The position numbers and the translations under genes are program-made. From contig CALWBL010000001.1 in assembly GCA_944376065.1 (NCBI GenBank), forward strand, positions 1-64,000: a stretch of DNA of 64,000 bases, given 5' to 3'. Source of the stretch: an uncultured Butyricicoccus sp. (GTDB lineage: Bacteria > Bacillota > Clostridia > Oscillospirales > Butyricicoccaceae). Shown piece after piece: positions 54,363 to 62,526 of this stretch (positions are counted from its first letter, which is position 1; the number at the start of each line of letters is the position of its first letter). The notes below the pieces were generated by a model. It saw only the letters and a list, made by a program, of their open reading frames with translations, did not search any database and was not told where the DNA came from.

Positions 54363-55204
54363 TTTTTATCCTTCCTACCTGCCAGAATATTGCTTTTTTT
54401 CTTCTTTTTATCGGTTGTTTCTGTTGTAAGCTCTGTTTCCAGAATCTTACGCAAGGTTTCGGAATCTAGCTGACGTTTTAGCATGCCGCCAATAGCGACC
54501 GAAATAGCACCTGTTTCCTCAGAAACAATAACTACAACAGCATCAGAAACTTCACTCATTCCAACAGCCGAGCGATGTCTTGTGCCAAGCTCTCTGCTTA
54601 AATTTAAATTTTTAGAAAGTGGCAATACACAGCCTGCTGAATGTATTCTTCCATCTCGCAAAACCATTGCACCATCATGCAGCGGGGATTTTGGATAGAA
54701 TATATTTTTTATAAGTTCTTCTGATGGCTCTGCGTCGATACGTGTACCAGTTTTTGTAATTTCACCCAGTCTCTCCATTCTTTCAAAAACCATAAGTGCA
54801 CCAGTCCTTGACCAGCTCATAGATTCACATGCAAGCACTGTTTGAGAAATTGCATAATCTATTTCCGTTTGACCATTTTCACGGCGAACAAGCAATCTTG
54901 TTACATGTCCCATGCCAATCTGCTCCAGTAAGCGTCGGAGTTCTGGCTGGAAAACAATCAAAAGAGCAATAACGCCATAATAGAAAGTTCTTTCTAGCAC
55001 AAAACTTATAGTATTTAGATAAGCTCTTGAGGCAATAAGCTGTGCTGCCAGAAGAATTACAACACCCTTTAACAACCGCTCTGCACTTGTATTTTTTACA
55101 AAACGAATGAGATGATAAACTAAAAAAGCTACTATGGCAATATCTATTATATCTGTAACTGAGCCATTTTTAACAAGTAGCCAATAATTTTCCCAAAATT
55201 CCAT
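54359..55204 (-). CDS. cdaA: Diadenylate cyclase CdaA
   Basis: CdaA makes c-di-AMP from two ATP, controlling potassium and osmotic balance and cell-wall homeostasis. The 281-residue protein has three N-terminal membrane helices (about 12-75) and the DAC domain (about 95-260) with the DGA motif in SPLHDGAMVL and RHR in LGTRHRSAVGMSE. The basic C-terminal tail (KKKKSNILAGRKDKK) is longer than usual. ATG 55204 is preferred over the GTG at 55213 because AGGTG lies 6 nt before the former and overlaps the latter. Confidence 0.96.
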   Translation of the reverse strand: MEFWENYWLLVKNGSVTDIIDIAIVAFLVYHLIRFVKNTSAERLLKGVVILLAAQLIASRAYLNTISFVLERTFYYGVIALLIVFQPELRRLLEQIGMGHVTRLLVRRENGQTEIDYAISQTVLACESMSWSRTGALMVFERMERLGEITKTGTRIDAEPSEELIKNIFYPKSPLHDGAMVLRDGRIHSAGCVLPLSKNLNLSRELGTRHRSAVGMSEVSDAVVVIVSEETGAISVAIGGMLKRQLDSETLRKILETELTTETTDKKKKKSNILAGRKDKK

Positions 55205-55233
55205 TAAACACACCTATTTCATCATGTTCCATT

Positions 55234-55279
55234 GCTGTATACAACCTGCCGTAAATGAAAAAACGGCAGGCAATACAGC
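55234..55279 (-). promoter_or_regulatory. Long hairpin in the 5' leader of cdaA
   Basis: CCTGCCGT (55245-55252) pairs with ACGGCAGG (55263-55270) and an outer GCTGTAT (55234-55240) pairs with ATACAGC (55273-55279), with a small internal loop. It lies between the predicted cdaA promoter and the start codon. No T-run follows on the minus strand, so a leader structure is more likely than a terminator. Confidence 0.5.
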
Positions 55280-55358
55280 TTTATTTTTTCCGTAAAATTA
55301 CGGTTAAATCATACTAAGAAAAGTTAATTTTGTTTTACATTAAAATAAAACTATTTTT

Positions 55359-55387
55359 ATTTTATCACATAGTGGGCTTACTGTGAA
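55359..55387 (-). promoter_or_regulatory. Predicted promoter of the cdaA-cdaR operon
   Basis: Minus strand TTCACA (55382-55387), 17-bp spacer, TAAAAT (55359-55364), each box with five of six consensus bases. It gives a leader of about 150 nt containing the hairpin. Confidence 0.5.
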
Positions 55388-55419
55388 TAGATTTCACTTA
55401 CTTTTCACATTTTATCAGA

Positions 55420-56547
55420 TTATTCAACAAATCTACGCATTTGTAAAATAAATTCATTTACATCTCGGTTTGTATTATGAAAACCAAACGAAACACGGAC
55501 AGTTCCAGTTTCAAGTGTACCTGCCGATTTGTGTGCAAGTGGTGCACAGTGCAAACCCGCTCTAACACAAATTCCATTATCAGCTAGAAATTCCGCTATT
55601 TTTTCACATGCGATATTTTTATGCCTAAATGATAAAACACCGCATTGATTTTTATCGTTTTTACTTCTGAAAACCTGTATATCTTCTAGTTTTTCAAGTT
55701 TATCTGCCGTTTTTTGCATTAGCAGTTGTTCATGTCTGCCAATTTTATCTGCACCAGTTGATAATATTGCTCTCATACCAGCACCAAGGCTTGCAATTCC
55801 AACAACATTAGGTGTTCCGCTTTCCAGTCTGTCTGGGAGTATTTCTGGTTGATTTAGCTCATTTGATAAACTGCCAGTTCCGCCTTGCATAATAGGTGAA
55901 AAAGATTCATCTGTACAAACAAGCAAAAGCCCTGTGCCGCTTATACCTAATAATCCTTTATGCCCTGCCATACAAGCTGCTTTGATTGATTTTAGTTTTG
56001 AAACGTCTATATTTCTATTTCCTGCTGACTGAGATGCATCTAAAATCATACCTGCATTTGCATCATAAAGCAATTTATCAATTTCTTCTATCGGTGCAAT
56101 TTGACCAAAAACATTTGAAACATGGTTTATTATAAACAAATCACAGCCTTTATTAAGTGCTGCTTTGACACTTTCAAGCATGCTTTCAGTATTAAAGAGT
56201 TCGCTTTCTATTACAAAATAATCAATATTTCTTTCGTGAAGCGGTCTGACAACAGAATTATGCTCATAACCTGTTATTGCTACTTTTTTTGCCTTTGGCA
56301 CAAGAGAATAAATTGCTTGATTTAGTGCATGAGTTGCATTTAGCGTGAATATAACCTGCTCAGGAGCTTGCAAACTAAATAACTTTTGTGCCATCTCTCT
56401 GCACTCGTATACGATTTCACCTGCGTATATAGCTGGTTTATGCCCACTTCGACCATATCCACCTGCATAAAGCATAGCCTGTTTTGCCGCACGTATCACA
56501 CTTTTAGGTCTTTTTAATGATGTTGCTGCATTATCAAGATAAATCAT
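55420..56547 (-). CDS. Class V aminotransferase (cysteine desulfurase-like)
   Basis: A 375-residue PLP enzyme of the NifS/SufS type: IYLDNAATSLKRPKSV at the start, FTLNATHALNQAIYSL, GYEHNSVVRPL, INHVSNVFGQI, DASQSAGNRNID, the Schiff-base lysine in MAGHKGLLGISGTGLLL, and a C-terminal ICVRAGLHCAPLAHKSAGT with the reactive cysteine (LHCAP). This pattern fits the cysteine desulfurase-family proteins that sit with DUF3343. ATG 56547 is used because GTGAGG lies just upstream; an in-frame ATG at 56559 overlaps that site. It overlaps no gene and follows the DUF3343 gene directly. Confidence 0.92.
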   Translation of the reverse strand: MIYLDNAATSLKRPKSVIRAAKQAMLYAGGYGRSGHKPAIYAGEIVYECREMAQKLFSLQAPEQVIFTLNATHALNQAIYSLVPKAKKVAITGYEHNSVVRPLHERNIDYFVIESELFNTESMLESVKAALNKGCDLFIINHVSNVFGQIAPIEEIDKLLYDANAGMILDASQSAGNRNIDVSKLKSIKAACMAGHKGLLGISGTGLLLVCTDESFSPIMQGGTGSLSNELNQPEILPDRLESGTPNVVGIASLGAGMRAILSTGADKIGRHEQLLMQKTADKLEKLEDIQVFRSKNDKNQCGVLSFRHKNIACEKIAEFLADNGICVRAGLHCAPLAHKSAGTLETGTVRVSFGFHNTNRDVNEFILQMRRFVE

Positions 56548-56548
56548 T

Positions 56549-56773
56549 TTATGCCTCACTTTCTATTCGAATGGGCTTAAAATTTTTTTCCTGCATACGT
56601 CTTAGTGCGGTCTGCATATATTCATCACGGATTCTAACCCCCCATATACATGAGCCATCTTTTCCACGCCTAGGTGGTTTACATAACGAACCGCTTATTC
56701 CTGCTCCTTGCAACATTCTTAGGCAATTAAATGCCTCTGTCTGTGATTTACAAACTAAAATGGTCTTACCCAT
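56549..56773 (-). CDS. DUF3343 putative Se/S carrier-like protein
   Basis: A 74-residue protein of DUF3343: ILVCKSQTEAFNCLRMLQGAGI, LCKPPRRGKDGSCIWGVRI, and a C-terminal helix. Members are proposed to carry sulfur or selenium for a neighbouring cysteine desulfurase-like enzyme, exactly the arrangement here (1 bp upstream of the class V aminotransferase). Two to three conserved cysteines (in CKSQ, CKPP and SCIWG) are candidate carriers. The chemistry is inferred from context and family. Confidence 0.85.
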   Translation of the reverse strand: MGKTILVCKSQTEAFNCLRMLQGAGISGSLCKPPRRGKDGSCIWGVRIRDEYMQTALRRMQEKNFKPIRIESEA

Positions 56774-56858
56774 AAAAATCTCCTTTAAAAGTTATAATAT
56801 TATATTTGTTTTATTCATATCTTTATCCTATTTTCAGCTTATGCAAATTTTTATAAGG

Positions 56859-56887
56859 TTGCACACGTTTTAACTTTATGATATGCT
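56859..56887 (+). promoter_or_regulatory. Predicted promoter of the DUF815 ATPase gene
   Basis: TTGCAC (56859-56864), 17-bp spacer, TATGCT (56882-56887), 42 bp before the start codon. Confidence 0.45.
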
Positions 56888-56929
56888 AAAAGTAAGTATT
56901 AAACTATAAATTTAGTGGGGTAATTTAAA

Positions 56930-58129
56930 ATGGACTTTCAAACTTTAAATATTCGTCTTTCTTTTTTGTCTGTGTTGCGTAATTTGCTCGATACACCCAT
57001 AATTTCAGCATATAAAGAGGTTTTAAATTCCCAAACAGCTGATATTTTTGCAAACTCATATGCTAAACTCTGCAATCTTCTATATAAATATGGCGATGCT
57101 TGCGAAATAATTTGCCGTGATATTATCTGCGATAAAAACGCATTAACTGACTCACTAGACAATCCAAATGACATTGTAATGCAGTCTATTTCTCATGATT
57201 TGCAGTCCATTTCTGAACTTTTAAAGCTGAAAACAGAAGACTTTTCAAATTATATGAAAAATGCTTTTCCACATCTCAATACTTCTTTAGATTTTCTTCC
57301 TAAACTGCCAGAGTGCAAACCCTTTCCCTTTACTAAAAGCCAGGAGCTTTTAGAATATTACAAACAAAATGGATTCGGTTTTTTTGCAAAAGCATCTTCA
57401 TTTACAGTTGATGAAAATAATAAAATTATACCTGTTTTGTGCCCAGACCCGATTAAATTATCCGACCTTAAAGGCTATGAAAGGCAACGTGGGCAAGTTA
57501 TCTCTAATACACTTGCATTTCTTAACAAAAAACCTGCAAATAACATCTTGCTTTATGGCGATAAGGGTACAGGCAAATCATCAACCGTTAAAGCGATTGC
57601 ACATGATTATGCAGATAAAGGGCTTAAAATCGTTGAGTTGTCACCCAGACAGATTCATGTATTTCCAAAATTGTGTGAACTTGCACTAGATAGTCCGTAC
57701 CGTATTATTGTATTCATGGACGATTTAAGTTTTGACAGAGAAGACGATAATTTTTCCATTTTAAAGGCATTTATTGAAGGCGGTCTTACAGGCAAGCCAG
57801 AAAATGTGCTTCTCTATGCAACATCTAACAGACGCCATTTGATTCGTGAGAGCTTTTCCGACCGTCAAGGTGATGATATCCATGTTAGAGATACTCTTGA
57901 AACAATTACATCTCTTTCTGACCGTTTTGGTTTGGAAATCACATTTTCTGTACCAGATAAAGATGAATATTTGTATATTGTGGGCGAACTTGCACAAAGC
58001 TATAATTTAGATATATCTCAAGATAAACTAAACATGTTGGCAGAACGCTTTGCACTCAGAAGAAATGGACGCTCACCACGAACAGCTCAACAATTTATAC
58101 GATATATGCTCACACAAGAAAATATATAA
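56930..58129 (+). CDS. DUF815-family AAA ATPase
   Basis: A 399-residue protein. A helical N-terminal part (1-170) is followed by an AAA domain: Walker A LLYGDKGTGKSSTVKAI (about 205), Walker B RIIVFMDDLSF (about 260), sensor LLYATSNRRHLIRESF, and arginine-finger-like SLSDRFGLEITF. This is the DUF815 pattern (ATP-binding protein close to DnaA/Cdc48 types). Function is unknown. GTGGGGTAATTTAAA precedes the start, a modest ribosome site. Confidence 0.93.
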   Translation: MDFQTLNIRLSFLSVLRNLLDTPIISAYKEVLNSQTADIFANSYAKLCNLLYKYGDACEIICRDIICDKNALTDSLDNPNDIVMQSISHDLQSISELLKLKTEDFSNYMKNAFPHLNTSLDFLPKLPECKPFPFTKSQELLEYYKQNGFGFFAKASSFTVDENNKIIPVLCPDPIKLSDLKGYERQRGQVISNTLAFLNKKPANNILLYGDKGTGKSSTVKAIAHDYADKGLKIVELSPRQIHVFPKLCELALDSPYRIIVFMDDLSFDREDDNFSILKAFIEGGLTGKPENVLLYATSNRRHLIRESFSDRQGDDIHVRDTLETITSLSDRFGLEITFSVPDKDEYLYIVGELAQSYNLDISQDKLNMLAERFALRRNGRSPRTAQQFIRYMLTQENI

Positions 58130-58176
58130 ATTACACAAAATGCCAATAAATAAGTTATTTATTCAGTGCATTTTGC

Positions 58177-58206
58177 TTGCTATTTATTGTAAATCTATGC
58201 TATACT
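58177..58206 (+). promoter_or_regulatory. Predicted promoter of the NfeD-SPFH operon
   Basis: TTGCTA (58177-58182), 18-bp spacer, TATACT (58201-58206), 51 bp before the nfeD start. Confidence 0.5.
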
Positions 58207-58256
58207 GTCTGTAAGTAATTAGCTTTTGTTCTCATCTTGAAAGGAGGCGAATATTT

Positions 58257-58730
58257 ATGCCTGAATCCGAACTTGGATACACCGTTGTATGGATTGCAAT
58301 TTTAATCGGAGGCATAGCAATAGAAGTTGCAACTCTTAATCTTGTATCCGTTTGGTTTGCTGTTGGTGCATTAGCTGCATTTATTGCTTTAACACTCGGT
58401 GCAGGCTTTGTAGTTCAGCTTATAGTATTTGCAGTTGTTTCTGCAATAATGCTTTGTTTAATCCGCCCTCTGACAACCGATATTTTAAAGCCAAAAGGTG
58501 CAAAAACAAATGCAGATAGAATAATTGGTGAACTTGCACTTGTAACTGAAACTATTTCAAACGCTCAATCTAAAGGACAAATAAAAATCTCTGGTCAAAT
58601 TTGGTCAGCTAAAAGCAATGATGGTCAAATTATAAACGAAGGCAAAACTGTAAAAATTATAGCTATAAGAGGTGTTAAAGCGATTGTTGAACCGGTTTCT
58701 GAACCAATTTTTGAGGGAAAGGAAGATTGA
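58257..58730 (+). CDS. NfeD-family membrane protein
   Basis: A 157-residue short NfeD (no protease domain). Membrane helices lie at about 8-28, 30-48 and 52-70, followed by the C-terminal OB-like beta domain (85-157) with IIGELALVTETIS and GQIWSAKSNDGQIINEGKTVKIIAIRGVKAIVEP. NfeD proteins work with SPFH-domain proteins in membrane microdomains, and the SPFH gene follows 3 bp later. AAAGGAGGCGAATATTT is a strong ribosome site. Confidence 0.95.
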   Translation: MPESELGYTVVWIAILIGGIAIEVATLNLVSVWFAVGALAAFIALTLGAGFVVQLIVFAVVSAIMLCLIRPLTTDILKPKGAKTNADRIIGELALVTETISNAQSKGQIKISGQIWSAKSNDGQIINEGKTVKIIAIRGVKAIVEPVSEPIFEGKED

Positions 58731-58733
58731 TTT

Positions 58734-59648
58734 ATGGATTTCATAATCATTATTTTATGGGTTGTTTTATTTATACTGCTAGTTGGCTTTCTTGCATCTA
58801 ATATTGTTATCGTTCCGCAAGCTAAAGCATATATTGTGGAGCGCCTTGGTACATACCAAGGCACTTGGGAGACTGGCCTGCATTTTAAAATCCCACTTTT
58901 TGAACGCATCGCAAGAAAAGTCACTCTAAAAGAACAGGTTGTTGATTTCCCGCCTCAACCGGTTATCACCAAAGATAATGTTACAATGCAAATTGATACC
59001 GTTGTATATTTTCAGATTACTGACCCTAAACTTTTCACCTATGCTATTGAAAATCCTATGGCAGCTATTGAAAATTTAACAGCAACTACACTTCGTAATA
59101 TTATTGGTGATTTAGAGCTTGACCAAACACTAACAAGCCGTGATATTATCAATACAAAAATGCGCTCTTTGCTCGATGAAGCGACCGACGATTGGGGTAT
59201 CAAAGTTAATCGTGTAGAGCTTAAAAACATCATTCCACCTGCTGCTATTAAAGAGTCCATGGAAAAGCAGATGCGTGCAGAACGTGAACGCCGTGAAGCT
59301 ATTCTTGTCGCTGAAGGTAAAAAGCAATCTGCCATTCTGGTTGCTGAAGGTGAAAAAGAGTCTATGGTTCTTCGTGCAGAAGCCACTCGTTTATCAAAGA
59401 TTAAAGAGGCTGAAGGTGAAGCTGAGGCTTTGCTTGCTGTCCAAAAAGCACTTGCTGACTCCATTAGAATGCTGAACGAGGCTGACCCTTCTAACGGAGT
59501 TCTGAAAATAAAAGCACTTGAAGCCTTCGCTGCCGCTGCCAATGGTCAGGCGACAAAGATTATTATTCCAAGCGAAATTCAAAGCCTTGCAGGTCTTGCA
59601 ACATCGCTCAAGGAAACTATTGTTGACCCTGTAAATCTTAAGAAATAA
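58734..59648 (+). CDS. SPFH/stomatin-family protein (QmcA-like)
   Basis: A 304-residue protein: an N-terminal membrane segment (IIIILWVVLFILLVGFLASNI), the SPFH domain (about 22-185) with VPQAKAYIVERLGTYQGTWETGLHFKIP, QVVDFPPQPVITKDNV, TATTLRNIIGDLELD and WGIKVNRVELKNI, and a helical C-terminal region with repeats of AILVAEGKKQSAILVAEG. It is normal in length. It forms oligomers at the membrane with its NfeD partner. Confidence 0.95.
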   Translation: MDFIIIILWVVLFILLVGFLASNIVIVPQAKAYIVERLGTYQGTWETGLHFKIPLFERIARKVTLKEQVVDFPPQPVITKDNVTMQIDTVVYFQITDPKLFTYAIENPMAAIENLTATTLRNIIGDLELDQTLTSRDIINTKMRSLLDEATDDWGIKVNRVELKNIIPPAAIKESMEKQMRAERERREAILVAEGKKQSAILVAEGEKESMVLRAEATRLSKIKEAEGEAEALLAVQKALADSIRMLNEADPSNGVLKIKALEAFAAAANGQATKIIIPSEIQSLAGLATSLKETIVDPVNLKK

Positions 59649-59658
59649 ACAAAAATTT

Positions 59659-59684
59659 ATGGTCTGGATAAAACTCCAGACCAT
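59659..59684 (+). terminator. Bidirectional terminator between the SPFH gene and the MscS gene
   Basis: TGGTCTGGA (59660-59668) pairs with TCCAGACCA (59675-59683) with one extra A-T pair, followed by TTTTTTATTC. The genes on both sides converge here. Confidence 0.85.
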
Positions 59685-59691
59685 TTTTTAT

Positions 59692-60645
59692 TCATCCAAT
59701 CTTATTCATAACAACAAGATGAGGATATGCTATATCAACACCTTCATTTTCACAGCGTTCCTTAATTGACTTTAACAAGTCACTTCTCATTGGGAACGCT
59801 GTTGCGTTATCCTTTGCCCAAAGCTGAGCACGAATAATAACCGCAGAGTCTGCAAGCTCCTGTACTCTAACAACAACTGCAGGTGCACCATTTTTTATAT
59901 CTTCTTCTGTACGGTTGTCATAATAAGTTGGGTGATTTACAATTTCGTCACGCATAATATGCATTGCATGGCTTATATCAGATTCATATGTAATTCCAAT
60001 ATCAAGCATTAAGCAAACCTTAGTTTCTGCATAGTTTGCATTTTCAATTATAGCACTATTCATAGCATCGTTTGGAATTATGACACGTTTGTTCTCTGAT
60101 GTTCGTATAATGGTATGACGAAGGGTTATCTCCTCAACTGTACCCATAACATTATTAGATACAACATTGATAACATCACCAATTACAAATGGTTTAAATG
60201 CTAAAATCATTGCACCACTTACCATAGAACCCATTGCTTGTTGAGATGCTAAACCCACAACAACTGCAAGAACACCACCTGCTGCAAATAACTTGTTCAT
60301 TCCAGATGCAATCCAAGGTATATTACTAACAATAATGGCAATCGCTGCAAAATAAATGCCAGCGAGTGCTAAATATCTTAAATATGCAAATGCAGTAGCA
60401 GCGGGATTTTTTTCAGCAAGCATTTTATCAACTGTTTTCTTAAAGGCATTGTTTATAATACGAACTAAAAACAGGGTTAAAATAACAACAATAGCAATAA
60501 AAACTATAGTTACAATAACTCCACCAATCCATGTTGATGTAAAATCGCTTATCTTATCCCAAATGCTTTTAGGAACTATATTTTCAAGTTCTAAATCATC
60601 TACTACGCCTAAATTAGTCGATAATCTATTTATGGCAAAGTTCAT
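59692..60645 (-). CDS. mscS: Small-conductance mechanosensitive channel (MscS family)
   Basis: MscS channels open under membrane tension to release solutes. The 317-residue protein has three membrane helices (about 38-65, 87-110, 118-140). The pore helix region is GVLAVVVGLASQQAMGSMVSGAMILAFKPF, with the beta domain GDVINVVSNNVMGTVEEITLRHTIIRTSENKRVIIPNDAM and a C-terminal alpha/beta domain. ATG 60645 is chosen because GAGGGAGATGATAGA lies upstream; the extension to 60708 runs through the proS terminator. Confidence 0.92.
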   Translation of the reverse strand: MNFAINRLSTNLGVVDDLELENIVPKSIWDKISDFTSTWIGGVIVTIVFIAIVVILTLFLVRIINNAFKKTVDKMLAEKNPAATAFAYLRYLALAGIYFAAIAIIVSNIPWIASGMNKLFAAGGVLAVVVGLASQQAMGSMVSGAMILAFKPFVIGDVINVVSNNVMGTVEEITLRHTIIRTSENKRVIIPNDAMNSAIIENANYAETKVCLMLDIGITYESDISHAMHIMRDEIVNHPTYYDNRTEEDIKNGAPAVVVRVQELADSAVIIRAQLWAKDNATAFPMRSDLLKSIKERCENEGVDIAYPHLVVMNKIG

Positions 60646-60672
60646 TCTATCATCTCCCTCTATTTTAAAATA

Positions 60673-60697
60673 GGGGGAAACAACTTTTGTTTCCCCC
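60673..60697 (-). terminator. Hairpin terminator of proS
   Basis: GGGGGAAACAA (60673-60683) pairs with TTGTTTCCCCC (60687-60697) around a 3-nt loop; the T-tail on the minus strand is short (TATTTTA). Confidence 0.7.
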
Positions 60698-60720
60698 ATA
60701 AATGTCAAAACTATATTATA

Positions 60721-62160
60721 TTAGTATGCAATGCCCCAAACAATCATTTTCTTTGCAGGTTTTCCGCAAATTGGGCAAACGTCACCTAAGTTTTCTTGCT
60801 CGAGTGGCATACAGCGAGAAGGCATACCTGTTTCTTCCTTGACCTTCTCCTCACAAGCCAAATCTCCACACCACATAGACTTTACAAAACCAACATTCTT
60901 AGAGAGAATTTCCTTCATTTCTTCAAGAGAATGTGCAGTATAGGTATGCTCTTCACGGTTTTTCAGCGCCTTATTAAACAGAGCATTTTGAATTTCATCA
61001 AGCAGCTTCAAAGCAACAGTTGTTAAATCTTCAAACTTAACAAAGGTTTTCTCACGTGTATCACGGCGAACCAATACACACTGACCATTTTCAATATCAC
61101 GAGGGCCAACTTCAAGGCGAAGTGGGAATCCTTTCATTTCATATTCTGCATACTTCCAACCTGGAGTATTATCAGATAGGTCAATTTTTGCACGAATGCC
61201 AGCGTTTTTCAGTGTTTCAAGCAGCTCCTGAGCCTTTTCGGTAACACCAGGCTTATGAGATGCAACAGGAATAACAACAAGCTGGAATGGAGCAATTCTT
61301 GGTGGTAAAACCAGACCTTCATTATCACCATGGGTCATAATGATAGCACCAATCAATCGAGTCGAAACGCCCCAAGATGTCTGGTGCATATATTGAAGTG
61401 TATTAGTCTTGTCACTAAACTGCATGTTAAATGCACGTGCGAAACCATCACCAAAATAGTGACTAGTGCCAGACTGTAAAGCCTTACCATCATGCATCAT
61501 TGCCTCAATAGTATAGGTTTCAACAGCACCTGCAAAACGTTCCTTATCGGTTTTCTGTCCTTTTAGAACAGGGATAGCCAGATAATCTTCACAGAACTTA
61601 GCGTAAATATTAAGCATACGCATAGTTTCTTCACGGGCTTCTTCTTCGGTTGCGTGAACGGTGTGACCTTCCTGCCACCAGAACTCACGAGAACGCAGGA
61701 AAGGACGTGTGGTTTTTTCCCAGCGAACAACAGAACACCACTGATTATACAGCTTTGGCAGGTCACGCCATGAGCGAACAGTCTTAGCATAATGCTCACA
61801 AAATAGTGTTTCAGAAGTTGGACGGACGCAAAGACGCTCCTCCAGTTTTTCTGAACCGCCATGAGTTACCCATGCACATTCAGGTGCAAAACCTTCTACA
61901 TGGTCAGCCTCTTTAAGCAGCAGCGATTCTGGAATAAAAATAGGCATTGCCACATTTTCGTGACCTGTTTCTTTAAACATTCCATCAAGAGTTTTTTGTA
62001 TATTCTCCCATAAAGCCTGTGCATAAGGGCGCATAATAACACAGCCCTTAACCGAAGAATAATCTATCATTTCCGCTTTTTTAACAATATCAGTATACCA
62101 CTGTGCGAAGTCAACATCCATAGCTGTGATTTCGCTTACCAGTTTTTTCTTTTCAGCCAT
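60721..62160 (-). CDS. proS: Prolyl-tRNA synthetase, short (archaeal/eukaryal-like) type
   Basis: ProS charges tRNA(Pro). The 479-residue class II synthetase has motif 1-like region [36 protein letters not shown], motif 2 [48 protein letters not shown] (motif 3), an anticodon-binding domain, and the C-terminal zinc domain ([10 protein letters not shown]...[16 protein letters not shown]) ending WGIAY. No editing insertion is present, which marks the short type used by many Clostridia. Confidence 0.97.
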   Translation of the reverse strand: MAEKKKLVSEITAMDVDFAQWYTDIVKKAEMIDYSSVKGCVIMRPYAQALWENIQKTLDGMFKETGHENVAMPIFIPESLLLKEADHVEGFAPECAWVTHGGSEKLEERLCVRPTSETLFCEHYAKTVRSWRDLPKLYNQWCSVVRWEKTTRPFLRSREFWWQEGHTVHATEEEAREETMRMLNIYAKFCEDYLAIPVLKGQKTDKERFAGAVETYTIEAMMHDGKALQSGTSHYFGDGFARAFNMQFSDKTNTLQYMHQTSWGVSTRLIGAIIMTHGDNEGLVLPPRIAPFQLVVIPVASHKPGVTEKAQELLETLKNAGIRAKIDLSDNTPGWKYAEYEMKGFPLRLEVGPRDIENGQCVLVRRDTREKTFVKFEDLTTVALKLLDEIQNALFNKALKNREEHTYTAHSLEEMKEILSKNVGFVKSMWCGDLACEEKVKEETGMPSRCMPLEQENLGDVCPICGKPAKKMIVWGIAY

Positions 62161-62204
62161 TTTTTCACCCTATATCTTAAATATATTTTATGGAGGTTAT
62201 TTTT

Positions 62205-62525
62205 ATGAATTATCATGAATCATTTTGCGTAAAACCTAATCCACATGAACGCATCGAAACAACTATACATTTACAAGCGGAACATCGTCCCGCACTGCTT
62301 GGAACAGTTCTAAGTGACACTGGCAAACCAGTAGAAAATGCACTTGTAACCATTTATAAGTCAGGTTGTGCAAGCCAAGATGACATGACCATTGGAACGG
62401 TTTATACCGATAACTTAGGTCGTTTCGCATTTGGCCCGCTAGAACCCAATCATTTATATGAAGTAAAGGTTTTCAAATACAATGAACATTCACGCATTTT
62501 AGAGCAAAGTATAAATAATCCTTAA
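62205..62525 (+). CDS. Small protein with carboxypeptidase-regulatory-like (transthyretin-like) fold
   Basis: A 106-residue protein: an N-terminal region (NYHESFCVKPNPHERIETTIHL), then a beta-sandwich pattern typical of carboxypeptidase-regulatory/CNA-B-like domains (LLGTVLSDTGKPVENALVTIYKS, IGTVYTDNLGRFAFGPLEPNHLYEVKVFKY). No signal peptide is visible. TGGAGG is 8 nt before ATG 62205; an ATG at 62190 is upstream of that site. It lies between minus-strand proS and thrS as a single plus-strand gene. Function is unknown. Confidence 0.75.
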   Translation: MNYHESFCVKPNPHERIETTIHLQAEHRPALLGTVLSDTGKPVENALVTIYKSGCASQDDMTIGTVYTDNLGRFAFGPLEPNHLYEVKVFKYNEHSRILEQSINNP

Positions 62526-62526
62526 A

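Noticed and set aside
59039-59542. 167-codon Ser/Ala-rich frame opposite the SPFH gene
   Set aside because: The SPFH gene on the other strand has clear family motifs; the antisense frame has none.
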